From Orobanche coerulescens (taxonomy: Eukaryota > Streptophyta > Magnoliopsida > Lamiales > Orobanchaceae): a stretch of DNA of 64,000 nt. The stretch spans positions 34,434,001 to 34,498,000 of the forward strand of contig CM065818.1 of the NCBI GenBank assembly GCA_033398695.1, written 5' to 3'. Every line of letters starts with the position of its first letter. The first letter of the stretch is position 1. Positions 1 through 10,529 of the stretch are shown one piece after another. The notes beneath the pieces are model-generated. The model worked only from the letters and a program-made list of their open reading frames with translations, did no database searches and was not told the DNA's origin. The translations under genes were made by a program, and so were the position numbers.

Positions 1-3000
1 TCCCATCCGTCCATGTTATCGTGCCCGACATGATTGGCTGCTGTGAAATGGTGGGTCCCGTGACAGTAACAGTGAAGGTCCGGGTTTGTCCAACACCTGA
101 GAATGTCATAATAGATGGTCTAACAGTAACACTGATCGATGACGGCATGTCGAAGCTAACTCTGTAGGTTGACTTTGTTGGACCAACATTAGTCACTGTT
201 CTAGTGAACGTTCCTTTAATCTCTTGGCCATCTTCGACGTATAGGGAGAATGATGGGTAGTTGAGATCCCAAGCTCTTCCAGGTAATATATTGGCACAAG
301 TGGTTTTGTGTCCTGTTACTAGCCTGAGAGTGGTAGTCGTGTAGCCCTGTTTGCATAGGAAGTTGATGTAATCGGCTTCTGATGCGTCGAATACTAGTCC
401 GGGGTCCTGGGCAGCAACCGGATTGATATGGCCAGAACCATAAGCGAACTCAAGATCAGCATGTTTTCTCGGGTCCATGACAGAAGCTGATTCATCATCA
501 AGGGAAGAGTGTGGCGATCATTTACTATTTCACAATCTATTTTATGATATTTTAATCTCGTTTCATTACCTGTTGTCATTAGGGCTGACTTTATGGCAGC
601 AGGCGACCATTTGGGGTGAACAGATTTGACATAGGCTGCAGCACCACTCGCATGAGGACAAGACATAGACGTGCCTGAAACTATATTGAAGAGAGTGCTC
701 CTTGTGTCACCATCATATATCGAGGATGGTGACAATGGGGACCATCCGGCTATAATATCAACACCGGGCGCTGTGATATCAGGCTGATATTCACATATCA
801 ATAGTGTTAGAAACATACACAGCCAGAGCCAAAATAAGTAGGGATAATTACAAAAATACACTTGAGGTTTAACCGAATTACAAAGAAATCCATCTAACTT
901 CCAAAATTAGAACGAATTACCCCTGATGTTTGATTCAGTGATCAAATTCGCCAATGGTACTAAAATTAGGGGACTAGTTGTAATATTTTTTCTAATTGTG
1001 AAGGGGGCTACAAAAATGTTTTGCATATGAGGAGGTACTCAGTTGCACGGGTATTTTGTGATTTTGAAACCACAAGGGATTTTTTTTTCCAATTAAAATC
1101 AAACAAATAAGTATATGAAGTATGTTTTTGTATCACTAGTAATTAATTAAATCACCTTGAGAATGTCCGGGGATATGGGGTTTGGTCCTCTAGAAGAAAA
1201 CGAAGCAACAGTTGGAGCCATTGCGTCTTTCCATTCATCACTATATAAAATGGTTGCTATGGGATTTCTGGAAACATGAAAAATAAAAATATCTCTTGTT
1301 TGTTATCAAAAGAAAATGCAGTAGCCGGTATGCCAATCAAGGAGGGAGGAGGAGGAGGAGTAATCACTTACTCTGTGGTTTTTATGTATTCCAGAACTCT
1401 TTTTCCATCTTCAGGACTGATCCATGTTGATGGTAATGGCCAACTGAAGGCCACATCAGTTTTGACGAATTTTACGTCAGTCATGATGATTCCTGCACCA
1501 TTACTGTCCAGAATTGCAGAACCGTCTGTAATGGTTTCACAGAAAACAATTTTTCCAGACACTGTGTTGGTATTCAAGGAACCAGCTCCGCATCGTTTCG
1601 CTTTATATTGATTAGAGCCACCGGAATAGTTTGGTGCATCTCCCCCCCAGATTAATGGATACGAAGTCCCATTTAGATCAAAAGAGTTGATGGCGATTCC
1701 CTAAAATTTATATATTATAAATCAGTTTTGTATGAATTTTTCGATGAGCTTATGCTTATTGGTTTCTCTTAGAATAAGTACCAACACCCATGCATGAGAT
1801 TTATGTTTACTTGCATACACTCGGGGAAAAATGTTTTTTTAGGCTCGTAATTTTGGCCTAGTTGAGTTATAAGGACATTATCTTTTTGGGCCTGGAGAAG
1901 AATGACATTAATTTTAAAAGGTGGGAAAACAAGGACAATTAAGCCCGAATGAGGTCCGATTGGGCTTAATTGTCCTTGTTTTCCCACTTTTTAAAATTAA
2001 TGTCCTTCTTCTCCATGCCCGAAAAGCTAATGTCCTTTGACACTACCATTTATTTCTAAAGTTTCTAAATTACTTTTTATTTCTAAAGTTTATAAATTAC
2101 TTTTTTATTTATTTTACCATTTATATTTTCAATTATTATAATTTTATTAATATTTTTATTTCAATTATTTTGAAATATATTTTTAAAAATAAAAATATTT
2201 AAATTTTTAATAATTACACATCATTAAAATCTTAATAACCAAAATGTACTCAAATTCTAATTTTAAAATGTGAAAATCATCACAAAATTAAAACTATCAA
2301 ATAATTTAAAATAAAAAAATTATATATAAAATTTAAAAATTTGTAAGCATCAACTAATTAACAGCAAAAAAAAATATCTAAAAACATGAATATTTTGATA
2401 TAGTTAAAAATAATATTGATATAGTTTTTTTTATTTATATTAATCAATTTGAAAAATTCTTTAGATGGGGTAAAATAAATTAAACTAATCGAATTGGTTA
2501 ACTCGATTAAATTTGATTTTATAATAAAAATTTATTGATTTGATTTAAAAAATTATAAATAATTGAAATATTTTTTTGATAAATTAATCAATAATATTTT
2601 TAAAATTATTTTTTTAGTTCATATATTACGATATAATTATTAAAATTAAGAGAATTATAAATATTTTTTTGGACGGAGAAGATATCAAAATGTTCTTTTC
2701 TTTTATTTTTAAATAACTTTGTTTTAAAAGATCTTGATGTTCACAGGAGCATTCGTTTGCTTCACACGACCGTTTTAAATAACTCTACAATACTCTTAAC
2801 AAAAATACGTAATTGATGTTTTAACAAAAATATTTTTTCTTCAACTCTTCTAAACAATATAAATAGATTTGAAGTGTTTTTAAACTTTCTAAAAAATAAA
2901 AAAGTATTTTAAAAAAATACTAACTCAGTGAGAAATATTTCTTTTGATTAGAAGTGAGCATGAATAGATTTAGTTCGGTTTAGTGTGTTCATTTTTATAA

Positions 3001-4488
3001 ATAAAACTAAATTATTTAAATTCGGTGCGATTTTATTCGATTTTTATTTTTTGGTTTGGTTTCAGTTTAAACCATGGTTTCTAAGAACTAATTAAATTTA
3101 AATTTTATTTTAAGTAATAATTATTTTTAAAAAAATTAAATAGAAATAATTTTTTAAAATTTAATTTAATACTACATACACTAGAAAAAAATATTTCAAA
3201 ACGATCGTGATGCCCAACAAAAAATGAGTAAATTTAATTTTATTTTATTATAAGGGATAAATTAAAGATAAATATAAGATATGAAAAATATATCTGTATT
3301 AATATTTAGCGGACTCACTGGCTAATTTTGTTAACCTATGCTATGAACTAGCCCTAAATACAGTTCGGTTAAAACTTAAAACATGTAATTCTTAATACTA
3401 CATTCTTTAAGAATATATTTAATTTTCATGTTAGATGAGTTATTTCAAACGGCTGAAATATTTTTTTAGGCCCGTAACTTTGGCCTAGTTGGGTTATAAG
3501 GACATTAGCTTTTCGGGCTTGGAGAAGAAGGACATTAATTTTAAAAAGTGGGAAAACAAGGACAATTAAGCCCAATCGGACCTCCTTCGGGCTTAATTGT
3601 CCTTGTTTTCCCACTTTTTAAAATTAATTTCCTTCTTCTCCAGGCCCGAAAAGATAATGTCCTCGGGCCTAAAAAAATATTTTTCCCCTCTGTTGAGGGT
3701 GCAATTTGTCAAACATGCACAAATATCGAGGGAGTGTTTGTAATTTCGACAGATTGTTGGGTACTTTTGGTAATTAAACCAAGATGTTAGTTAACTTACA
3801 GTAAAGACTAGACCGTTTCCGAGTTCCATTCTTGCAACAAATTTTCTATCGATTGTGCTGGCGGCCACTGTGAGGGTCCAAGGAGCGAAGTTCGTAACAC
3901 TTGCAGGGGCAGGACCAGAATTTCCAGCCGAACATGACGTCAAGATTCCATTCCTCATGGCATGGAAAGATCCAATGGCAATAGAGTCGTCCAAGTAATC
4001 TTCAGGCCAGGATGATCCCAGGGAAATCGAGATGATATCAACTCCATCTGCAATTGCATCATCGAAGGCCTTAAGGACGTCGGCAGAACCACACCCAAAA
4101 TCCGAGCACACTTTGTATACTGCAATCCTTGAATTCGGAACACCTCCTCTTATTATCCCCTTGGCTAGGCCGTAGTAACTCTCTTCTACCTCAACACCCG
4201 AAGCAGTTGAGGCCGTGTGAGTCCCATGACCTCGGAAATCTCTTGGAGATGTGTTGTCTTCAAAAAAGCTGTCGTAAGAACGAGCTCCGATGATCTTCCT
4301 GTAGTGAAGATTTCGACAAATTCTTCATCAGCCAATCTTTGAAGATTGAGAAATGTTAATGTAGTGCATAATATAGAAGACGAATTGAATTGCAAGATTA
4401 GTCCTTTAATAGGTCATGTCACAAAAAAGACCTTTAACTATATAAGCATCACATCTTTGGTCATGGGACCTTTTTCAAAATATTCTTG

Positions 4489-4536
<48 letters not shown>

Positions 4537-4538
4537 GA

Positions 4539-4598
<60 letters not shown>

Positions 4599-7337
4599 GG
4601 ATATATTATTTTGGCACCATAATAATGTTACAAGAATATTTTGCAAAAGTGAGTATTTGCATGATAAAGATCGAGATAACGAGACGAAAACCAAATCAAG
4701 CTACTCGATACTCGATTCGAGTTCGATTGATAAAAAGCTCGTTTGAGCTCGGTTCGTTAATATAATGAATCAAGCTTGAATACAATTTTTTTTTGATAAA
4801 ATATAAAGCTCGGCTTGAGCTCGGCTCGATCTGAATAAAAATTAGAAAAAATACATGTCTTGCATTCGGCTTGATAAAAACTCGTTCAAGCTCGGTTCGA
4901 TTACTAATCAAATCAAGCACAAACGTAATGCTTAAAGCTCGGTAAAAGTTTAAACAAGTTTGAACATAGCATATGTTCGGATCGTTTGGATTGATTTACG
5001 TCCCTAGATACCGATGTGTATTATAATTATTATAGTACTAGTTTGTAAATTGTGAATCTTTTATTGGACCATTTTGCTAGAGCCATAAAGTTACAGGTTC
5101 GATTTGTAAATTTGCCTAATATAGAATAATCACAAGTTCTCCAGCCTGAGGTATGTTTATCACAGTATATAAATGAAATAGAAAATGCTTACTTATTGCA
5201 GGTGAAATCCGTGGTCTTTGTGCAGGTACCTTTCCATTTGTTTGGTACAGGACTCATACCCGTGTCATCGAAACATGGATGCTCCGGCCAGACTCCTAGA
5301 AATATGATCCGACAACAATATTTGATAATATATACATAATTAGGAAGAATGGTAAAAGAAAGGAGCCATCAGCCATAATATTACCAGTGTCTAGGACGCC
5401 GATAATGACATCAGATTCCTTTGGAACTCTTATGGTGTTTAAGGTGAGATTCATGAAGTCCCAAGACCTTGTAGTGTGAAGCTTGTACATTCGATTTGGA
5501 TTCACCGAAATCACTCCTTCCATTTCTGTAGTAAATAATTATTTATCTTGTGATTTTACATCTCAAACTCTTCGATTTTCAAATTAGGGGCTGTAAATGA
5601 GCAGAGCGTTAAGCAAGCCACTCTTTGAGCAAGCTCGTTTAGTCTGAGTTTTTTGATTGCTTGGTTATCATTCGCTGACAATATTTCTGATTGTCCGCGA
5701 CCATAAAATGAACAACGAACTCTAATATAAACACGTTCACGAACAAGTTCATGAACGAATCTGAAGATTAAACAGAGTCGTTTACACTAAATGAACAATT
5801 GGCAAAACATGCTAAAGCTAGTATAGATGCATTGTCTCACCTGAAATTCTTGCAGCTTCCTCCTCTGTCATTTTGGCTGCAAACCCATTAAAACTTCTCT
5901 CGTAATTGTACACTAATGAGTCTTTGGCCGATGAAACGCTGAGATGATCATAAATTAATCTTTTCTCAGTATCTTAGAGAGTATATCTCCTAACTGAACA
6001 GATAGGTCTTACCCTTAAAACTAAATTTTCAAATAAATAATACCAAAAAATAGAAAGCACTAAAAATACTAGGATGACAATATATTAATACAATAGAAAA
6101 CACTTCCAATTCACAACAAAATGATCCTGTTACATACTCCACAATTGTCTACAGAATACTAACAAAATAGCAAATATCCCCCGCCTCCCTCTCCCGACAA
6201 AATTGTACTCCGTTCGTTCCTTATAAGTGTTCCGACACTTTTTGTGCATGGGTTTTGATAAAATATTTGGAAAGTGCGTAGATGAGTGGAAAATGCGCCC
6301 ACAAATAGAAAGGATAAGTAATAAGTAGTTTACAAAATAAAATGAGAACGCTTTTGAACGGACTAAAATGGCAAAATGAAAACACTTATAAGGGATGATG
6401 GAATATATACCGGCCAATTGCAGACCTGAAAAAATAACAGAAAAATTGATTTGAATCGAAGAACCAACTAAATTGTATGAAACATGGTTACCAAAATTTA
6501 AAAAAACATAATAATTTGGACAGAAACCGAACTAAACCGATGTAAATTCGGTTCGATATATATTAAAACCGGGATCGAACCAAAATCGGATCGAATACTT
6601 ATATAAATGAAATAAATAAATAGTAGCTATAAAACTAAACTAATATTGCTTCCCTTCTCTCATCTTACAAGGTCGCCAACTGAAATATGCACATTAAATT
6701 GTTGGATTGACATATAATGTCAAATAAAGCTATAAGTTGAAAATGGGCACATTAAATTAGACGAGATTCGTTGGTTTCAAAATTGTATTACTTATTAATT
6801 AATTAATTAATTAATATGGTATAAATTTATAATATCAAAACCCGAACACTTACCGTCACATGTGACAGCTCTATTAAAATATGCCTATTCCAGGATTTGT
6901 TGGTGCTGGTGTACTAGTTCTTTTTTTTTTCAAAAATAAAATAAAATTGTATATATATATATATAAGTGTATATATATATGTATATATATACACACATAT
7001 TTACTTAGATAAAACAACATGCATGCAAATATGTATACTTACTTTATATGCTAGTCGAGATTTATGACATCAATAAACGTCCACTAATTTATATATTTTG
7101 TACGAACGTTCTTTAGTAAGGGTAAAGCAGCAAAGCATTTTGAAAAACTGCTTCCAATTCTAGGGCAACATCACTATGCATGCTTTATAGTAAACATCAA
7201 CACCCATGCATACAAAAATAAGCAACCTTCCAAGTACTTCGTGCAGCATTGAATGATGTTTGGTTGCAACCGATTCCTCTTGCTGAATCCGACCTCCCAT
7301 GTAGACAATGTAAAGCTGCAAAATGGAACAACAATTT

Positions 7338-7390
<53 letters not shown>

Positions 7391-7482
7391 GTGCATGCCT
7401 TTCTTTCTTGGCACTGGCAGTTCATCACAAGGGCCGAAAGCAACAAAGAATAGAGAAGGAACGCAATTCCAGCTTTTGCCAT
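1..7482 (-). CDS. Cucumisin-like subtilisin serine protease (SBT4-type), 3' end off the window
   Basis: Secreted serine endopeptidase of the plant subtilase (S8A) family, expected to act in the apoplast. Ten exons join in phase: 7482-7399, 7315-7227, 5938-5841, 5525-5385, 5295-5193, 4298-3800, 1700-1372, 1267-1156, 783-570 and 486-1. Together they give 718 residues; relatives have about 730-770, so only the extreme C-terminus is missing. Visible parts are a hydrophobic signal peptide (1-24), an I9 propeptide beginning LYIVYMGG (29-110), catalytic Asp136 (VLDTG), His196 (GHGTHTAS), oxyanion Asn298 (AGNSGP) and Ser524 (GTSMSCPH). A PA domain lies in exon 7 and the fibronectin-III-like tail in exon 10. 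The ATG at 7482 is preferred over one at 7527 because a TATA box lies at 7539-7546, too close to the latter. No stop or frameshift is seen, so the gene is probably functional. The orthologue cannot be named from sequence alone. Confidence 0.9.
1834..2038. mobile_element. Hairpin MITE, copy 1, in subtilase intron 6
   Basis: A near-perfect inverted repeat of about 200 bp. The left arm contains GGGAAAACAAGGACAATTAA and the right arm its complement, around a spacer of about 16 bp. It has no coding capacity of its own; ORFs in it are only readings of the arms. It lies in the 2.1-kb intron between exons 7 and 6 and shares sequence with 3457-3680. The transposase family is not identified. Confidence 0.75.
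2039..3456. other. AT-rich intron sequence between the two MITE copies
   Basis: About 1.4 kb of A/T-rich sequence with many short A and T runs. I see no exon, ORF of note or recognisable element. It may be degraded repeat DNA. Confidence 0.5.
3457..3680. mobile_element. Hairpin MITE, copy 2, inverted relative to copy 1
   Basis: A second hairpin of the same family. Its ends are AAATATTTTTTTAGGCCCG and the complement CGGGCCTAAAAAAATATTT, with arms of about 100 bp around a 15-bp spacer. The spacer matches the complement of the copy 1 spacer, so the copies are inserted in opposite orientation. It sits about 120 bp downstream (minus sense) of the exon 6 donor at 3799. Confidence 0.8.
4494..4598. 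repeat. Compound (CT)n/(TA)n microsatellite in subtilase intron 5
   Basis: Two long CT runs are separated by a CTAT-rich stretch and followed by about 12 TA units. It lies in the intron between exons 6 and 5. Confidence 0.9.
5939..7226 (-). other. Subtilase intron 2 (1.3 kb), non-coding
   Basis: Lies between the donor at 7226 and the acceptor before 5938. It holds an ATTA tandem run near 6792-6817 and TA-rich microsatellites near 6950-6995. No gene or complete mobile element is recognised. Confidence 0.6.
7341..7387. repeat. (AG)n microsatellite in subtilase intron 1
   Basis: About 23 uninterrupted AG units. Read on the minus strand it is a long CT tract lying within the short first intron (7398-7316), upstream of its acceptor. 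Confidence 0.9.
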
Positions 7483-7538
7483 TATGAATAATATGCGTTG
7501 AAAGTTGATTTGATTTCTAATTCGCATGCGAGTTGGAG

Positions 7539-7546
7539 TTTATATA
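7539..7546 (-). promoter_or_regulatory. TATA box of the subtilase gene
   Basis: The minus strand reads CCCTATATAAAC here, 57 bp upstream of the ATG at 7482. With transcription starting about 30 bp downstream, the 5' UTR would be only about 30 nt, which supports the ATG at 7482. Confidence 0.6.
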
Positions 7547-7985
7547 GGGAGGGGGTTAGCCTTGGCTGATTGTTTTCTACTCATCGTTTGAGTAAGATTT
7601 TACTTTATCTCAAGAGTAAGATTTACTTATAATTCAAGCTTCTCATGTTAAACTATTAGTATAAGATATAGATTAATTTTATCTATAGTGCTAGTAGGTT
7701 TGGTGTAAAAACCCCTCTAGGTTTGGTGTAAAACCCACATTATATAAATAAATATATATATATATATATATATTGTTGGAAATTGGTTTTAGGAAAATGA
7801 GTTTTAACTCAATTTAAAATCAATTTGATAATAATAAAATATTTAATTCTTGGAATTAAATAATAAATTGTGAATCTACGCTTCGAGAAGATGAACGTAG
7901 GATTTTATTTTTCTCAAAACCGATTTCTGGTGATTGAGAAATAAATAATTAAAATCGACCATTTAATTGAAAAAGTGAAGAGTTA
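7547..7985. other. Intergenic sequence upstream of the subtilase
   Basis: Contains a TA microsatellite at about 7748-7772, then TGTTGGAAATTGGTTTTAGG at 7783, which resembles the start of an LTR. No partner copy exists in this window, so an LTR remnant is only a guess. No gene is seen. Confidence 0.35.
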
Positions 7986-8440
7986 ATCAGGTTTGAAAAC
8001 CCATCTGATAGTTGGGCTTAAAGCTGTCTGATCTGAAAGCTGTCTGATCTAGAAGCTGTCTGATCTAAAAGTTGTCTGATCTGATAGTTGGGCTGAAAGC
8101 TATCTGATATAGAAGTTGTCTGATATAGAAGTTGTCTGATCTAGAAGCTGTCTGATCTAAAAGCTGTCTGATCTGATAGTTGGGCTGAAAGGTGTCTGAT
8201 CTGAAAGTTGTCTAATCTAGAAGCTGTCTAATCTAAAAGATGTCTGATCTGATATTTGGGGCTGAATCCATCTGATCTGATATCTGGGGCAGAACCCATC
8301 TGATCTGATATCTGGGGCAGAACCCATCTGATCTGATATTTGGGACTGAACATGTCTGACCTGATATTTGGGGCTGAACCTATCTGATCTTATATTTAGG
8401 CAGAACCCATCTGATCTGATATTTAGTCTCGTTTGAAATG
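7986..8440. repeat. Minisatellite based on CTGATCTGATA
   Basis: Two interlaced unit types are seen. One of about 18-20 bp contains GCTGTCTGATCTAGAA and another of about 28 bp contains CTGATCTGATATCTGGGGC. Together they run about 450 bp and abut the truncated outer edge of the Tat-element LTR. Confidence 0.8.
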
Positions 8441-8474
8441 AGACATGTTGAGAACTTAGCTTCTAGACTATGAC

Positions 8475-9103
8475 TTTTATTAATGACCTTTATATAGAGT
8501 AGAGCCGAGCAGGATAATTTCTGCCGGTCTATCTTGTTTGCTTGTTAATTACAAATCTTGTCTTTTTTCCTCAGTGAGTCTGAGTTCTCTCTTTTTTCTC
8601 TCTCTGTTCTAAATGCTAAAAATCCAAAGATCTGCTTTCACTGTGCATTTCTTCTATATATAGACAATCTGGGCCAGTGGAGAGATGACAGCTGGCGAAT
8701 GTTTGGGGAATATGCCCAAAACACTTGTGAGTCTGCATTTATGCCTTGGACACGTGGCGGCCTTTAAGGAGCGCCTTGGGAAGGGGCGTGACTGCATGCG
8801 TTAATTGGCATGCTGGCCTGCCTCGCCGACTCTTGGCGGTGCTTATCCGCTGGGGTCGGTCCTCGGGTCTCCCGCCGTTCAGGTCGGCCTTGTTGTAATA
8901 TTGAATCGGAGCATTTTTATCTTCTCTCTGCTCGGCCCTACCGGATCGGATACCGGGTCGGCCTTGGCGTCCCTGTCCGGTCCGGTTTTTAACGAGCCCG
9001 GGAGGAAATCGGGTTTTTTGCTCGGTCTGACTTCAGGTTCGGCTCGGCCGGTTTAGCTGCCTGGACTGCCTACGTGGACTCCAAGTTGGATAGGCTGCCA
9101 ACA
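8475..9103 (-). repeat. Truncated 3' LTR of the Tat element
   Basis: These 629 bp align without length change to 25447-26075. The inner edge is TGTTGGCAGCC on the minus strand, preceded by a G-rich polypurine-like stretch (minus strand of 9104-9118). The outer 103 bp present in the 5' LTR (25344-25446) are absent. A TATATAAA box lies on the minus strand at 8489-8496, about 14 bp from the break, so U3 is kept while R and U5 appear to be lost. Confidence 0.85.
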
Positions 9104-9373
9104 AGGGCCCCCGAGTCCAGGGACGTGCCGGGCTGGTCGGGGCTGGAGTCGTTTCATGTTGAGGCCGATCCAGCTTGTGGGAGGATAAGATCTTTCGAAT
9201 AGACGCCTCTTCGAGAGTCGCGTCGATTCGATTCCCTGGTCTTTAGGTGTCATTATGTGGGGGACGTGTGGCACAAGCAGATTGGATGGCGTGTTCACGC
9301 GCTCTCGAACTTTGCGACGGTTCAGTAGGAATTGTCGCTTCACGCGCCTGGCATTTAATGCCCTTTTTTCCCC

Positions 9374-9383
9374 TATAAATATA
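9374..9383 (+). promoter_or_regulatory. Plus-strand TATA box for the antisense ORF
   Basis: The plus strand reads CCCTATAAATATAGCC, 158 bp before the ATG at 9532. A C/T-rich leader follows, typical of a plant 5' UTR. It is independent of the LTR promoter, which fires on the opposite strand. Confidence 0.5.
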
Positions 9384-9531
9384 GCCTGTCTTCTCCTTCA
9401 TTGTTCCCTTCGCCATTTTTACGTCTTGTTGCAGAAAGAGAGAATTTTTTCGGCGATTTTTTCTTTTCCGATTTTACAAAGACTTTCCCGGTAAGCTTGT
9501 TCTTCCTCCTCTTTTTTCTTTTTCATCTAAG

Positions 9532-10047
9532 ATGTCGGAGATGAGGGGCGAGACAGAGGCGGATTTGACCGTGTCGCCGGACCGCACGGGTGTGGCGGAT
9601 CTGTCGATAGGCAGAGTTCCCGTTGACTGGAGCGTCGAGGAAGAAGAAGGCGAAGTCGTGAAGTCACCGGGATCTGGGGAAGTGTAGATGGTGGCGCCGT
9701 TGACAGCCGCCGGAGAGACTCAGGCGGAAGAAAGAGTCGAGCCGGTGGTGGCTTGGATTCGCCCTCGGCCGTCCCCTTTCGTGGAGGCGGAGTGGAATTC
9801 GGCCTCGATTCAGAGCACCGTTACAGAGGAACAATTGGCGGCGTGGCGGCTGCGATTTAAGATTCCGGCGATGGTGCGGATGTTTGTTCCGAACCCCGAG
9901 GAGAGGCCCCACACACCGCCCGTCGGTTGTACGGCGGTGTATTACCGCTCTCTACTGACCGGGCTTAGGTTTCCGCTCCCGTTAGCCTTTTCCCGGTGGC
10001 TGAGGCAGTGGGGCCTACCTGTCCCTCAAATCCATCCGAATTCCTGA
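9532..10047 (+). pseudogene. Antisense extra ORF of the Tat element (putative gypsy-type transposase domain, PF04195-like)
   Basis: The ORF runs opposite to gag-pol, between integrase and 3' LTR. It starts with ATG at 9532 (MSEMRGETEAD) and has one in-frame TAG at 9685-9687, followed by ATG and a continuing frame to a stop at 10045-10047. The second part contains RLRFKIP, then a PxxGCTAVYYRSLLTGLRFPL stretch and QIHPNS. This pattern matches the conserved domain annotated in plants as putative gypsy-type transposon protein. The last codon falls where relatives have NSWR, so the final TGA probably comes from TGG. The rest is replaced by tandem repeats. Antisense ORFs at this position are known in Tat elements; their function is not established. 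Confidence 0.65.
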
Positions 10048-10060
10048 GCTCGGGTGGTGG

Positions 10061-10497
10061 GGTACCGAGATGAGCTCGGTCTTATGAGGTGCCGAGACGA
10101 GCTCGGTCTTATGAGGTGCCGAGACGAGCTCGGTCTTATGAGGTGCCGAGACGAGCTCAGTCTTATAGTGCCGGATGAGCCGGTCTTATGAGGTACCGAG
10201 ACGAGCTCGGTCTTATAGTGCCGGATGAGCTGGTCTTATGAGGTGCCGAGACGAGCTCGGTCTTATAGTGCCGGAATGGGCCGGTCTTATGAGGTGCCGA
10301 GACGAGCTCGGTCTTATAGTGCCGGATGAGCCGGTCTTATGAGGTGCCGAGACGAGCTCGGTCTTATAGTGCCGGATGAGCCGGTCTTATGAGGTGCCGA
10401 GACGAGCTCGGTCTTATAGTGCCGGATGAGCCGGTCTTATGAGGTGCCGAGACGAGCTCGGTCTTATAGTGCCGGATGAGCTGGTCTTATGAGGTGC
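10061..10497. repeat. Tandem repeat array in the Tat 3' region
   Basis: Alternating units contain GTGCCGAGACGAGCTCGGTC and GTGCCGGATGAGCCGGTCTT, each ending TTATGAG or TTATAG. The period is about 27 bp singly and 53 bp as a pair, with roughly 16 units. GAGCTC palindromes recur in every first-type unit. It separates the end of integrase from the antisense ORF. Confidence 0.9.
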
Positions 10498-10529
10498 ATC
10501 AATATTAAAAAATGGAATAACGTCAAATT

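Noticed and set aside
3548..3790. ORF encoding [13 protein letters not shown] peptides, also at 1769-1987 and 3426-3614
   Set aside because: Reads across the arms of the hairpin MITEs; similarity between the ORFs only reflects the repeat.
4346..4765. 139-codon ORF with Ser-Leu repeats
   Set aside because: Translation of the CT/TA microsatellite in an intron.
7249..7491. Plus-strand ORFs with Arg-Glu repeats
   Set aside because: Translation of the AG microsatellite opposite the subtilase exons.
7482..7527. Upstream ATG extending the subtilase by 15 residues
   Set aside because: Lies only about 12 bp from the TATA box, so it is probably not transcribed; the shorter start gives a proper signal peptide.
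7783..8440. LTR of another retrotransposon starting TGTTGGAAATTGG
   Set aside because: No second copy, primer site or target duplication in the window; noted only as intergenic sequence.
10061..10497. CRISPR-like array
   Set aside because: Units are contiguous tandem repeats without unique spacers, in a plant retrotransposon.
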